A DNA stretch of 64,000 nt, taken from NCBI GenBank assembly GCA_965232815.1, contig OZ247427.1, positions 1,984,001 to 2,048,000 on the forward strand, in the 5' to 3' direction. A program made the translations under genes and the position numbers. Under the pieces are notes generated by a model. That model was given only the letters and a program-made list of their open reading frames with translations, was not told where the DNA came from and did no database searches. This stretch comes from Bin87 sp026710825 (lineage in GTDB: Bacteria; Chloroflexota; Dehalococcoidia; Lucifugimonadales; UBA3495). This document shows positions 8,505 through 16,974 of this stretch, piece after piece (position 1 is the stretch's first letter; each line of letters begins with the position of its first letter).

Positions 8505-8881
8505 TTAGATGCCCTCGTTCAAAGTAATCGCAGATCAACTGCTGAGTTCTACCATCCTAACACCACGCCTTAAGAACCGACGAAAAATCGTTACGACGCC
8601 ATCGGAGAAACCGGTCTTTAAAATGCCGAACCCCGATGTGCCATACAAACGGTCTGGCTGAGACGGCAATGGGCGCGCCGGGTTTTTGACACTGCGCGCC
8701 GTTCGGGGTAGCATAATCGAGCGGCATTCTCGCATCGAATAATCGGCGCCGGCTCAGCCACCCCGGAACCCACGGGCCCCTTGCCATCGGCGGTATTTGC
8801 GTCAGATGGCGTGTGTTTATTTCGGGTTGAGTTTGAGCGTGGGCCGCACCTATAACCATCCTGCCCATCGGGAGAACCACC
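8505..8881. other. Intergenic region with the promoter and long leader of the PEPCK-like gene
   Basis: These 377 bases separate two divergent genes. The left part holds no recognisable signal. The right part carries a promoter at 8686-8714 and then a leader of about 160 bases before the TTG at 8882. No riboswitch consensus was recognised in the leader. GGAGAA at 8871-8876 is the ribosome binding site. Confidence 0.5.
8686..8725 (+). promoter_or_regulatory. Sigma70-type promoter of the PEPCK-like gene with inverted repeat over the -10
   Basis: TTGACA at 8686-8691 and TAGCAT at 8709-8714 are separated by 17 bases, a near-ideal housekeeping promoter. Arms GCCGTTCG (8698-8705) and CGAGCGGC (8718-8725), pairing at 7 of 8 positions with one G-T, flank the -10 with a 12-base loop. 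Confidence 0.6.
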
Positions 8882-11185
8882 TTGACCAGCCCGACCACCA
8901 ATTCCACCGACCGACCCGATGGCAAGTCGCCGCTGTCCGGTCCCGACATTGTTCCCGAATTTGAAGCGGCCCTGACCCGGCTGTGCGCCGTGGCACGTCA
9001 GGGTCAACGCGCGGACAGTCCGCTATACAATCCATCCGAAGAGTGGATCGTAGGCAGGATGCCGATATTCCAGGACTTGCCGGCAGAGAAACAGTCGGAG
9101 CTGCTGGCGCAGGCACAGGCGTTGGAAGCGGAGGCGGTTGAGGCCAACGCCGCCGGCAGGGCGTCGACCAAGGTGTGGCCGGAGACGGTGTTCCGACTGG
9201 ACAACGGCGGTCTGGCGTTTTTCAGCCAGTTGGGAGTGGTGCGACGACCCGACCTGACGCAATATTTCGTCGAAGGGTTCACACGAAACCGGGACGCGCT
9301 GGCATTTTCCGAGGACAACCAGCGGTTGTTCACGCAGGTTTTTCACCAGGTGTGCGACAAGATGGAAGCCAACTTCGCCAGTGGCGAGGGTATCGTGCAG
9401 ACCGACCGGCAGATATGCGACGCGCCCGGCCGGTCGTTTCATGCGCGGCAACTGCTGTTCGGGACGCGTTACATGCAGGCCCCGTACATGTGGCGTCGGC
9501 TGACGTTCGAACTCCCGCAGGACCAGTGGCAGGAATCTCCGGATATCCTCGAAGTGTCGGTGCCCCACTGGATGGACGACCTTGGCCTGGATGACGGCCT
9601 GAAGACACAGTTGCGCGATGCCGGCATCACCCAGCTGGTGTTCAAGGCTCCGACGCGCGGTCTGTCGCTCCACTTCGGCTTCGACTACGTGGGCGAACAC
9701 AAGATGGGTCCGCTGTCTATCGCCATGCACCAGGTGAAGCAGAACAACGGGCTGGCGGTGCAGGCGGCTTTGAGCATGGCGCGGGCGCGCAAGCTCGATG
9801 GCGAAATCGCAAACACCGCGCTCGTCACGGTTGGCCCGTCGCTGCACGGCAAGAGCACGCTGACCATCATGGTGGAACTGGCGAACAGTGAACTGGCCGG
9901 CATCTTGAACCTGCCTCACGACCCCGATGAAGGGGTCTACCCCATGAACGATGACATCGTGCTGCTGCAACCGCTGGACGAACCAATTCCCAGCCGCCTG
10001 GACGGCAGCAGCGCGCTGATCTCTCACGCCATCGACGGCACCGAAAACAATTTCTACGCCGTGCCGTTCGGCCTGACCCGAGACGACGACCCCATCACCT
10101 ACGACGTGCTGCGCGGCGCGCCCGGAGTCACCACCGCGGATGAGACGCTGGAAAACGTGCCGGTGAAGTGGGAGAGCCAGGAACCCAACTACCTGGAGAA
10201 TCCGGTGCGTAACATGCGCATGATCCTGTCGCGCCGCGGTCTGCTGCAACGGAAGGGTGCGCAAGGCCTGATCGACAAGATCACCGACGGGCGATTGTCC
10301 GACTCGGTGCATGTGCCCATGGAGAGCACCAACCGCGTCTTCTGGCAGGAGGTGATGCGCCAGAACACGGTCATCCCGCCGCTGCGTCGCCTGAGTCTGG
10401 AGCAGTACATCCGCGTGCTCATGTACGGCGAAGCGGTCCAGATGGGCGCTGCCATCGGCGCAATTGGCCGACCCTATGTTGAATACTTCTCCGACCCGTT
10501 CATCATCGGACTGGAGGACGAAAACGCCAACCTGCTCTACCACGTCCTGCAGCAACTTGCGTGGGGCGGCATGCCGCAGCAGTACTATGCGTTCAACACC
10601 GGCGGCGTGGGCGCCGACAGCAACGAAGAGGCGTCCGGCTCGCGCTACCTCAAGATCCCCCGCGAGTTGACCATGCTGTTGCAGGAAGCATTGCTGCGCA
10701 ACGCAGTCAAATTCGAGTACGACGGCGTGCTCCGGTCCGAGGTTGCGGTGGCAGTGATGGACGCCGACGGCAACGAGGTGCTCGATCTCCGCGAGAAATG
10801 GTTGCCCATCAACATCTATGGAGAAGAGGACTACGCCGGTCGGGTCCGGGAATTGATGCACCGGCGGTACTACGGACGGGATCAGCAGGACAAGGCCGGC
10901 ATCCTGCGGTACACCAAGGTGGTAAACACCGTCCTGGACGTTTCCGATGTTCCTGCGCCTGCTAACGAGCGCGAACTGTCGTGGCTGCTGTCGTTCTATT
11001 GGTCGCTCGATCAGGCCTATGAAACGCTGGCGGGTACTGCGGCGCACCGCAGCGAAGGCATGCGGCCGGTGGCGTACCAACTCAACGAGTTGCAGCGCAA
11101 ATACCGCGACGGTCTCAAGGCCGGCCTGGCGGTTGACCCGGCGAGCCGGCAGAGTTTGGCGGAACTGGGGTTGCGCGCGGAATAG
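8882..11185 (+). CDS. Large phosphoenolpyruvate carboxykinase (ATP)-like protein
   Basis: A 767-residue protein, longer than the usual 530 of ATP-type PEP carboxykinase. A kinase P-loop-like segment TVGPSLHGKSTLTI sits near residues 315-328 where PEPCK has G-SGTGKTTLS; NDDIVLLQP and DETLENVPVKW follow where PEPCK has its acidic Mn/ATP loops, and NTGGVGADSNEE with the RYLKIPRELT block resembles the PEPCK NTGW-TGG-YG-G-R segment. The order supports homology, but several canonical residues differ, so activity is uncertain. The TTG start has GGAGAA seven bases upstream. Malate synthase follows, which fits anaplerotic or gluconeogenic carbon flow. A divergent paralogue with another phosphotransfer role is the main alternative. 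Confidence 0.55.
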   Translation: MTSPTTNSTDRPDGKSPLSGPDIVPEFEAALTRLCAVARQGQRADSPLYNPSEEWIVGRMPIFQDLPAEKQSELLAQAQALEAEAVEANAAGRASTKVWPETVFRLDNGGLAFFSQLGVVRRPDLTQYFVEGFTRNRDALAFSEDNQRLFTQVFHQVCDKMEANFASGEGIVQTDRQICDAPGRSFHARQLLFGTRYMQAPYMWRRLTFELPQDQWQESPDILEVSVPHWMDDLGLDDGLKTQLRDAGITQLVFKAPTRGLSLHFGFDYVGEHKMGPLSIAMHQVKQNNGLAVQAALSMARARKLDGEIANTALVTVGPSLHGKSTLTIMVELANSELAGILNLPHDPDEGVYPMNDDIVLLQPLDEPIPSRLDGSSALISHAIDGTENNFYAVPFGLTRDDDPITYDVLRGAPGVTTADETLENVPVKWESQEPNYLENPVRNMRMILSRRGLLQRKGAQGLIDKITDGRLSDSVHVPMESTNRVFWQEVMRQNTVIPPLRRLSLEQYIRVLMYGEAVQMGAAIGAIGRPYVEYFSDPFIIGLEDENANLLYHVLQQLAWGGMPQQYYAFNTGGVGADSNEEASGSRYLKIPRELTMLLQEALLRNAVKFEYDGVLRSEVAVAVMDADGNEVLDLREKWLPINIYGEEDYAGRVRELMHRRYYGRDQQDKAGILRYTKVVNTVLDVSDVPAPANERELSWLLSFYWSLDQAYETLAGTAAHRSEGMRPVAYQLNELQRKYRDGLKAGLAVDPASRQSLAELGLRAE

Positions 11186-11217
11186 CCACCGTGCCCCTGC
11201 AAATTGTCTAGTAGCAA

Positions 11218-11258
11218 TTGATCATCCGCCGCTGCCGATGTTTATAGTCGCAGCGGCG
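11218..11258 (+). promoter_or_regulatory. Candidate malate synthase promoter inside an inverted repeat
   Basis: TATAGT at 11243-11248 with TTGATC at 11218-11223 (19-base spacer, a little long). Perfect 9-bp arms CGCCGCTGC (11227-11235) and GCAGCGGCG (11250-11258) enclose the -10 in a 14-base loop. The hairpin has no U-tract, so it does not look like a terminator for the gene before. Confidence 0.45.
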
Positions 11259-11299
11259 CGCTGTTACCAATACATCCACACGAACCAGGATTGAAGCAG

Positions 11300-12877
11300 A
11301 TGGCAGACAACAACGTTCAGATTCTCGGCCCCGTGCCGTCGCAGTACGCCGAAGTCGTTACGGACGACGCCCTCGAGTTCGTCGCGGAGTTACACCGCAA
11401 CTTTGAAACCACGCGCCGGCGGTTGATGGTCAGCCGCAGGCGTCGGCAGGCGGAGATCGACGCGGGAGCTTCGCCGGACTTTCTGACCGAAACCCGGGCG
11501 GTCCGCGAGGGTGACTGGCGGGTGCAGCCCGCGCCGTCTGATCTTACCAACCGCCGCGTGGAGATCACCGGGCCAACGTCGAATCGGCGAATGGTCATCA
11601 ACGCGCTGAACTGCGGGGCGCAGGTCTACATGACCGATTTTGAGGATGCCCACTCTCCGGCCTGGCTGCCGACTCTGGACGGCCAGCTGAATGTTCGCGA
11701 CGCGTACCGGCGCACCATCAGCGACGAAGCGCCGGACGGACGTCAGTACAGTCTGAACGACGAGACGGCCACGCTGTGTGTGCGTCCTCGTGGGTTGCAC
11801 CTCATGGAGCGGCATGTCCTGGTGGATGGTGAACCGGTTGCGGGCAGCTTCTTCGATTTCGGCCTGACCATCTACCACAACCGCGTGGCCCAGCAGAGCC
11901 ACGGCACCGGCCCGTACTTCTACCTGCCCAAGTTGCAGTCGTACCTTGAAGCCCGGCTGTGGAACGACGTGTTCAACTATGCCGAGGAGCGGCTGGATAT
12001 TCCCCGCGGCAGCATCAGTCCTACGGTGCTCATCGAGCACATCTTGGCCGCCTTTGAGATGGAGGAAATCCTCTATGAGTTCCGCGAACGTCCGGCGGGT
12101 CTGAACCTCGGACGGTGGGACTACATATTCAGCGTGATCAAGGTGTTCAACAACCGCGAGGACATGGTGTTCCCGGATCGCGCCCAGGTCACCATGGCGA
12201 CCCATTTTCTCACCTCTGCTGCGCACCTGCTGGTTAACACCTGCCACCGACGGGGAGCCCATGCGTTGGGCGGTATGTCCGCTTTCATTCCGCGCCGCGA
12301 CGACGAGGCGGCCAACGAGGCGGCATTTGCGCAGGTGCGATCCGACAAACAGCGCGAAGCGGACCAGGGTTTTGATGGCGCTTGGGTGGCTCACCCTGGC
12401 CTCGTGCCGCCGGTGCTGGACGTGTTCCAGTCGGCGTTCTCCACGGAGAACCAACTATCCGTGATTCCCGAGGTACGCATCGCGCCCGACGATCTGCTCG
12501 CGGTTCCAGAGGGTCAGATCACCGAGGCGGGGCTGCGCAACAACATCAGTGTGGCGTTGCAGTATGTCGACGCCTGGACCCGGGGCAACGGCGCCGTGGC
12601 GATCTACGGGCTGATGGAAGATGCGGCCACCGCCGAGATCTCGCGCTCGCAGCTGTGGCAGTGGATACGGCACGGTGCGTCGCTCGACGACGGCCGGCCG
12701 GTTACATCCGAGTTGTACCGCCAGGTGCGGGCGGAAGAGGCTGCGGCTCTGGTGAACCAACGGGGTCAGGACAACGCCGGAGGGTTGGACAAAGCCGTTG
12801 AACTCCTGGACGAGATCGTGCTGTCGGATGAGTTTGTTGAATTCCTCACGCTACCGGGTTACCGGTATCTGGACTGA
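11300..12877 (+). CDS. aceB: Malate synthase A
   Basis: A 525-residue malate synthase of the A type, condensing glyoxylate with acetyl-CoA to malate in the glyoxylate cycle. Diagnostic blocks are the N-terminal LTNRRVEITGP, MTDFEDAHSPAW with the Mg-binding acidic residues, LHLMERHVLVDGEPV, FYLPKLQSYLEARLWND, and C-terminal AIYGLMEDAATAEISRSQLWQW with the catalytic Asp region. Length matches isoform A, not the 720-residue G form. The ATG at 11300 is preferred over a TTG at 11291 because AGGA lies nine bases upstream of it. Isocitrate lyase is not in the window, so glyoxylate may instead come from other catabolism. Confidence 0.92.
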   Translation: MADNNVQILGPVPSQYAEVVTDDALEFVAELHRNFETTRRRLMVSRRRRQAEIDAGASPDFLTETRAVREGDWRVQPAPSDLTNRRVEITGPTSNRRMVINALNCGAQVYMTDFEDAHSPAWLPTLDGQLNVRDAYRRTISDEAPDGRQYSLNDETATLCVRPRGLHLMERHVLVDGEPVAGSFFDFGLTIYHNRVAQQSHGTGPYFYLPKLQSYLEARLWNDVFNYAEERLDIPRGSISPTVLIEHILAAFEMEEILYEFRERPAGLNLGRWDYIFSVIKVFNNREDMVFPDRAQVTMATHFLTSAAHLLVNTCHRRGAHALGGMSAFIPRRDDEAANEAAFAQVRSDKQREADQGFDGAWVAHPGLVPPVLDVFQSAFSTENQLSVIPEVRIAPDDLLAVPEGQITEAGLRNNISVALQYVDAWTRGNGAVAIYGLMEDAATAEISRSQLWQWIRHGASLDDGRPVTSELYRQVRAEEAAALVNQRGQDNAGGLDKAVELLDEIVLSDEFVEFLTLPGYRYLD

Positions 12878-12895
12878 CCCCCGGGGTTGACCACC

Positions 12896-13594
12896 ATGGC
12901 AACCACTGCCGTTACCACGCAGGTCGCCGCGGCCATTGACGATGCCGGCGGCGAGCTGACGCATCCCGTGTCGGTGAACATACAGGCCATCCTGAAATCC
13001 GTGGCCGGCAAGTTGACGGACGAAGAGATCGACCAATGGTTCGTGGACCTCGAAAAGGCAAACGAGGAACGGGGTTTGCACCTGGAGATGACCTGCGACG
13101 GGGAGTTGATAATCAGTCCAATGGTGAATCGAGATGGCTCCAGGGCAGAGTTCGAATTGGGCTTGGACCTAGGCTATTGGACGAGGGAAAATGGCGGCGA
13201 GTGCCATGGCGCAAATGCGAACATGCGTCTGCTCGACGGATCCAGGATACGTCCTGACGCTTTGTGGTTATCACCCGAACAAATTGCGGCGCTGCCGCCC
13301 GTCTCGGCGGGCGGCGCCATTACTGTGTGCCCCGCGTTTGTCGCTGAGATAGTGTCAGGGATGGATACGTTGCCGCCGCTGCAGCGCAAAATGGAGCGGT
13401 ACATCACAAACGGAGCGCAGTTGGGCTGGCTGATCGATCCTTATCGGCGGCAAGTGCATGTGTACCGGCCGGGTGTGGACATCGAGGTGCTCGACGATCC
13501 TGCAACATTGAGCGGCGATCCGGTCTTGATGGGGTTCGCGTTTGAGGTCCGTGAGCGGATTTTCGCGTTGCACGACAGCCCTGCCGAGGAGTAA
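12896..13594 (+). CDS. Uma2 family (DUF820) PD-(D/E)XK nuclease-fold protein
   Basis: A 232-residue member of the Uma2/DUF820 family, abundant in cyanobacteria and Chloroflexota. The restriction-endonuclease-like core is visible: EMTCDGELIISPM, RIRPDALWL (PD aspartate), FVAEIVSG (acidic metal ligand), QRKMERYITNGAQLGWLIDP (lysine and the following beta-strand) and VHVYRPG. Biological substrate is not known; many copies are scattered through such genomes. A TTG at 12887 is an alternative start. It begins 18 bases after aceB and is followed closely by the exonuclease gene on the same strand. Confidence 0.82.
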   Translation: MATTAVTTQVAAAIDDAGGELTHPVSVNIQAILKSVAGKLTDEEIDQWFVDLEKANEERGLHLEMTCDGELIISPMVNRDGSRAEFELGLDLGYWTRENGGECHGANANMRLLDGSRIRPDALWLSPEQIAALPPVSAGGAITVCPAFVAEIVSGMDTLPPLQRKMERYITNGAQLGWLIDPYRRQVHVYRPGVDIEVLDDPATLSGDPVLMGFAFEVRERIFALHDSPAEE

Positions 13595-13622
13595 GGGCGT
13601 TGCAGATGGTCATGACGCCCTT

Positions 13623-14507
13623 ATGAAGATTCACCTGGTTGACGGTACCTACGAGTTGTTCCGTGCCCACTATTCGCCGCGTCCGGGCCGCAGTACACCG
13701 GACGGTCGAGACATCAAAGCGACCCACGGCCTGGCTCAATCGCTCATCGCGCTGCTCAACCAACCCGACGTAACCCACGTCGGTATTGCGTTTGATTCAG
13801 TAATCCGTTCGTTCCGAAACGATCTGTTCGATGGATACAAGACGGGCGACGGCGTGGAACCCGACCTGCTGGCCCAATTCCCGTTGGCCGAGCAAATGTC
13901 GGCGGCGTTGGGCTTGACGGTGTGGCCGATGGTCGAGTTCGAGGCGGATGATGCCTTGGCCGCGGCCGCGGTGAAGTTCGCCGACCACGACGAAGTCGAC
14001 CAGGTTTTGATGTGCTCGCCGGACAAGGACCTGGCGCAGGTGGTTTCCGGACAGCGGGTGGTGGCGCTGGACCGGCGCAAGGGGGAAGTGATGGACGAAG
14101 CCGGTGTGGTGGAGAAGTTTGGCGTACTGCCGGCATCCATTCCCGATTACCTTGCGCTGGTGGGTGACTCTGCCGACGGCATTCCCGGCATCCCCCGCTG
14201 GGGAGCCCGCACCACTGCGACGGTGCTGACGCGCTACGGGAGCATTGACGAGATCCCGTTGGATGCGGACGACTGGGACGTCAGTGTCCGGGGAGCGGGT
14301 GGATTGGTTGCTGGGCTGGCGGAGCGAATGGACGACGCACAACTCTATCGCCGGCTGGCCACGTTGCGGTTGGACGTGCCCTTACCGGAAACCGACCCCG
14401 ACCAACTGCGTTGGAAGGGTGTCCGGCAGCCCGATTTTGAGGAATTCTGTCAGTCGCTGGGACTGGAATCCCTACTCAGCAGGCTGCCGGAACCGAAATC
14501 TACCTAG
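13623..14507 (+). CDS. Stand-alone 5'-3' exonuclease (FEN-like, Pol I N-terminal domain type)
   Basis: A 294-residue flap-endonuclease/5'-exonuclease homologue without a polymerase domain. Metal-binding acidic clusters appear in order: KIHLVDGTYELFRAHY at the N-terminus, GIAFDSVIRSFRNDLFDGYK, EFEADDALAAAA, MCSPDKDLAQVV and LVGDSADGIPGIPRWGARTT with the helix-two-turn-helix. It would trim flaps or primers during replication or repair. The frame is open upstream, but the ATG at 13623 begins the conserved strand; no strong ribosome binding site is visible. It ends convergently over the TPR gene with a 4-base overlap. Confidence 0.85.
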   Translation: MKIHLVDGTYELFRAHYSPRPGRSTPDGRDIKATHGLAQSLIALLNQPDVTHVGIAFDSVIRSFRNDLFDGYKTGDGVEPDLLAQFPLAEQMSAALGLTVWPMVEFEADDALAAAAVKFADHDEVDQVLMCSPDKDLAQVVSGQRVVALDRRKGEVMDEAGVVEKFGVLPASIPDYLALVGDSADGIPGIPRWGARTTATVLTRYGSIDEIPLDADDWDVSVRGAGGLVAGLAERMDDAQLYRRLATLRLDVPLPETDPDQLRWKGVRQPDFEEFCQSLGLESLLSRLPEPKST

Positions 14508-15949
14508 CCGCAGTCCAGCGTGGTGGCGAGACGCTGCAACTCGGCGGCGCTCTCATCGGCGGTGGGGGCCCAGGCAGCCCGCGCCTTGACCAGAAGTTCC
14601 CGGGAGGCATCCGGGTTGCCCTGTACCGCCTCGGCCTCCAGGCGTCCGTACCAATAGGTGTCGCGGACGGAGGAACGGCGGGACAGACGCTCGTCCAGCA
14701 TTTCCTTGGCGTCGTCGTAGCGGCCGGCGCGGATGTACGTTTCCAGCAGGGTGTCCTCGAACACCTCCCGCTGGGCGTGGCTGCCGCCGATGCGGGCCAT
14801 CATGGCGTAGGTCGGGCCCATAAGGTCAGCCGCCTCGTCGTAGTCGCCGGCGACGAACGCAGCCGCGCCCAACGCGATGGGCAGCGTCATTTCGCGGGAG
14901 AGGTCGTCGCCCTTTTCACCCTGCGCTGTGAGACGATCCACAAGTCGTTGCGTTGCTTCGGCGTCGCCGGCGCCGGCGAACGCAAGGGCGGCGTGGCAGT
15001 CGCGGAAGGCTGCGCCCGGGCCATCGGCAGCGGGCAGAGCCATGTCGCGAACTTCGTCCCAAGGCTTGGCAGGGGCTTCGCCGGAATAGATCTGGAGGCG
15101 CCATAGTAGCGATGCCGCGTCCTGGAGGTTCGCTAGGTTCCGCGCCTGAACCCCGGGCCGGATGTGGGTTTCGTAAAGGTCGAGGGCCCGTTGGTATTTG
15201 CCCTGCGCCAGTTCAAAAAGAGCCAGGTGCCAGGAGAGGTGAGTGTTGTAAGCCGCGCGGCGGTCGAAGCCGTCGAGCCAATCGCCAAGCCACCGACCGC
15301 CGTTGGCCGCGTCACCCTGCTCGAAGTAGGAGTGGGTTACTGAGTGGCTGGCAACCGCGTTTTGTGAGTTGCCGTCCAGCGAGCGCAGTGCCAGGTCCAT
15401 GGCCTTTTCGGGCTGGTTCGTCTCGTGATGGGCAAAAGCATACTGGCCCAGGAATGCCCAATCATCGCCGTTGGCTGGCGCCACCTTGGACATCATTGCC
15501 ATGAGGTGGTTGGGGAAGTCGGGTACGCCGGCGCCGAAGCAGCCCAACATGTAGAGACGTTGGGCGACACGCATCGCAAGAGTGTCGGTGGGGAATTCGG
15601 CAAGGTGCTCGTGGATCAATTTGATCGCCTCGGTACCCTTGCCGTGGGTGAAGCAGTGCATTATTTGCGCCGCCTGTCTCTCGTGCTGGGAGATGCCGGC
15701 CGAGAGTTCAATCGCCCGTTCGGCGGCCGCCCGCGCGGCGGGCACGTTCATCTGCAGGTGCAAGATGTAGGCCAGCACGACGTTGGCCATGGCGAACCCG
15801 TCATCGGCGTCGATAGCGGCCCGGACCTTCTCCTCCGGACCGTAATTCTGGGACAGTACCAGATCAAGACCTTCCTGATACAGATCGGCTGCGGCGGGCG
15901 ACGCGGTCGTGACGGTGAGGCCGTTGCGAGTCTTTACCATGGCGCACAT
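14504..15949 (-). CDS. TPR protein of the TTC38 type
   Basis: A 481-residue all-helical tetratricopeptide protein resembling eukaryotic TTC38 and its bacterial relatives. The segments FAMANVVLAYILHLQMNVPAARAA..., ISQHERQ, DWAFLGQYAFAHHETNQPEKAMDLALRSL and SHSVTHSYFEQGD...HLSWHLALFELAQGKYQRALDLYE follow the family. No enzyme motif is visible; TPR arrays usually bind peptides. The first ATG at 15949 is chosen because AGGAG lies nine bases upstream. It is divergent from the etfB promoter. Function is not established for the bacterial members. Confidence 0.7.
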   Translation of the reverse strand: MCAMVKTRNGLTVTTASPAAADLYQEGLDLVLSQNYGPEEKVRAAIDADDGFAMANVVLAYILHLQMNVPAARAAAERAIELSAGISQHERQAAQIMHCFTHGKGTEAIKLIHEHLAEFPTDTLAMRVAQRLYMLGCFGAGVPDFPNHLMAMMSKVAPANGDDWAFLGQYAFAHHETNQPEKAMDLALRSLDGNSQNAVASHSVTHSYFEQGDAANGGRWLGDWLDGFDRRAAYNTHLSWHLALFELAQGKYQRALDLYETHIRPGVQARNLANLQDAASLLWRLQIYSGEAPAKPWDEVRDMALPAADGPGAAFRDCHAALAFAGAGDAEATQRLVDRLTAQGEKGDDLSREMTLPIALGAAAFVAGDYDEAADLMGPTYAMMARIGGSHAQREVFEDTLLETYIRAGRYDDAKEMLDERLSRRSSVRDTYWYGRLEAEAVQGNPDASRELLVKARAAWAPTADESAAELQRLATTLDCG

Positions 15950-16050
15950 TGTATTTGTCTCCTGGCATTAATAGAGTTTCGGCAAGATTACCACAGCAGT
16001 TGATAAGCGTCATCAAAGCCATTGATAAACGTGACGGGGCCTTGCGCTGG

Positions 16051-16078
16051 TTGTGGCTACGAAGTTTGCCGCTATAAT
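16051..16078 (+). promoter_or_regulatory. etfB promoter
   Basis: TTGTGG at 16051-16056 and a perfect TATAAT at 16073-16078 are separated by 16 bases, giving a leader of about 50 bases before the etfB ATG. No inverted repeat frames this -10. Confidence 0.6.
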
Positions 16079-16136
16079 GGATTGGTGATTAGTTTCACAT
16101 ATTCCCATTTCCTACTTAGCCGGGGGTAATTTTCTG

Positions 16137-16937
16137 ATGCCCGTGAATATTTGCGTGCTGGCAAAGCAGGTCGTTGACCCCGAAATGCCGGCCGCCGCCT
16201 TTCGAATAGACCCTGACGCCCGTCAGGTTGTCCCGCCGCCGAACATCCCTCCCGTGGTCAACGGTTTTGATGAGAACGCCGTTGAGGCCGCCCTCCAAAT
16301 CAAAGATGAGCAGGGGGCAAACATAACCGTCATATCTTCGGGCACGTCGTTCGCCCTGGACGTGATGAAAAAGCCCCTTTCAATGGGCGCGGACGAACTG
16401 GTGCTGTTGCAGGACGACGCCTTCGCCAACTCGGTGGATTCCTTCTTCACCGTCCAGTTGTTGAGTTCCGCCATCAAGAAGCTCGGCGGGTTCGATCTGA
16501 TCATCTGCGGACGCCAGGCGTCCGACTGGGACAACGCCCAGGTCCCGCTGGGCGTCGCTGAAACCCTCGGCATGGCATGTATCACGCTGGGTAAGAAGGT
16601 GGATGTGAAAGACGACAAGGTGGTCGTCGAGCGTCTCGCTCCCGATGGCTTTGAGGTGGTGGAGGCGAATCTCCCCGCGCTGGTCACGGTAAGCAACGAA
16701 CTGGGGCAACCTCGGTATCCCACGTTGCGCGGCATCATGGCCGCCACCCGCAAGCGCCCCACCGTGTGGACGACTGGAGACCTGGACCTGGACGACAGCC
16801 AGTTGGAACCGCGAGTCACGCTGCACGATCTTTTCGTACCCGTACGTGAGCAGGACTGCGAGATCATCGAAGGCGATGACGACGCCGACGCGGCACGGAA
16901 GCTGGCCCTGAAACTGCGCGAAGACCGCATCATTTGA
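16137..16937 (+). CDS. etfB: Electron transfer flavoprotein beta subunit
   Basis: A 266-residue EtfB/FixA protein. It opens with VNICVLAKQVVDPE, has NGFDENAVEAALQIKDE, the AMP-binding region AVDSFFTVQL...DLIICGRQASDWDNAQVPLGVAETLG, and NLPALVTVSNELGQPRYPTLRGIMAATRK, all in family order. EtfAB carries electrons from acyl-CoA and N-methyl amino acid dehydrogenases to the quinone pool, so it fits the oxidative catabolism seen elsewhere in the window. etfA follows after 37 bases. Whether it is a bifurcating type cannot be settled by eye. Confidence 0.93.
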   Translation: MPVNICVLAKQVVDPEMPAAAFRIDPDARQVVPPPNIPPVVNGFDENAVEAALQIKDEQGANITVISSGTSFALDVMKKPLSMGADELVLLQDDAFANSVDSFFTVQLLSSAIKKLGGFDLIICGRQASDWDNAQVPLGVAETLGMACITLGKKVDVKDDKVVVERLAPDGFEVVEANLPALVTVSNELGQPRYPTLRGIMAATRKRPTVWTTGDLDLDDSQLEPRVTLHDLFVPVREQDCEIIEGDDDADAARKLALKLREDRII

Positions 16938-16974
16938 GACCCCCTCAACACCTGACCACGGAGACTGCAAAACG

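Noticed and set aside
9023..11080. 685-residue minus-strand open frame inside the PEPCK-like gene
   Set aside because: High-GC shadow of the real plus-strand gene; rich in His/Arg/Val and without domain similarity.
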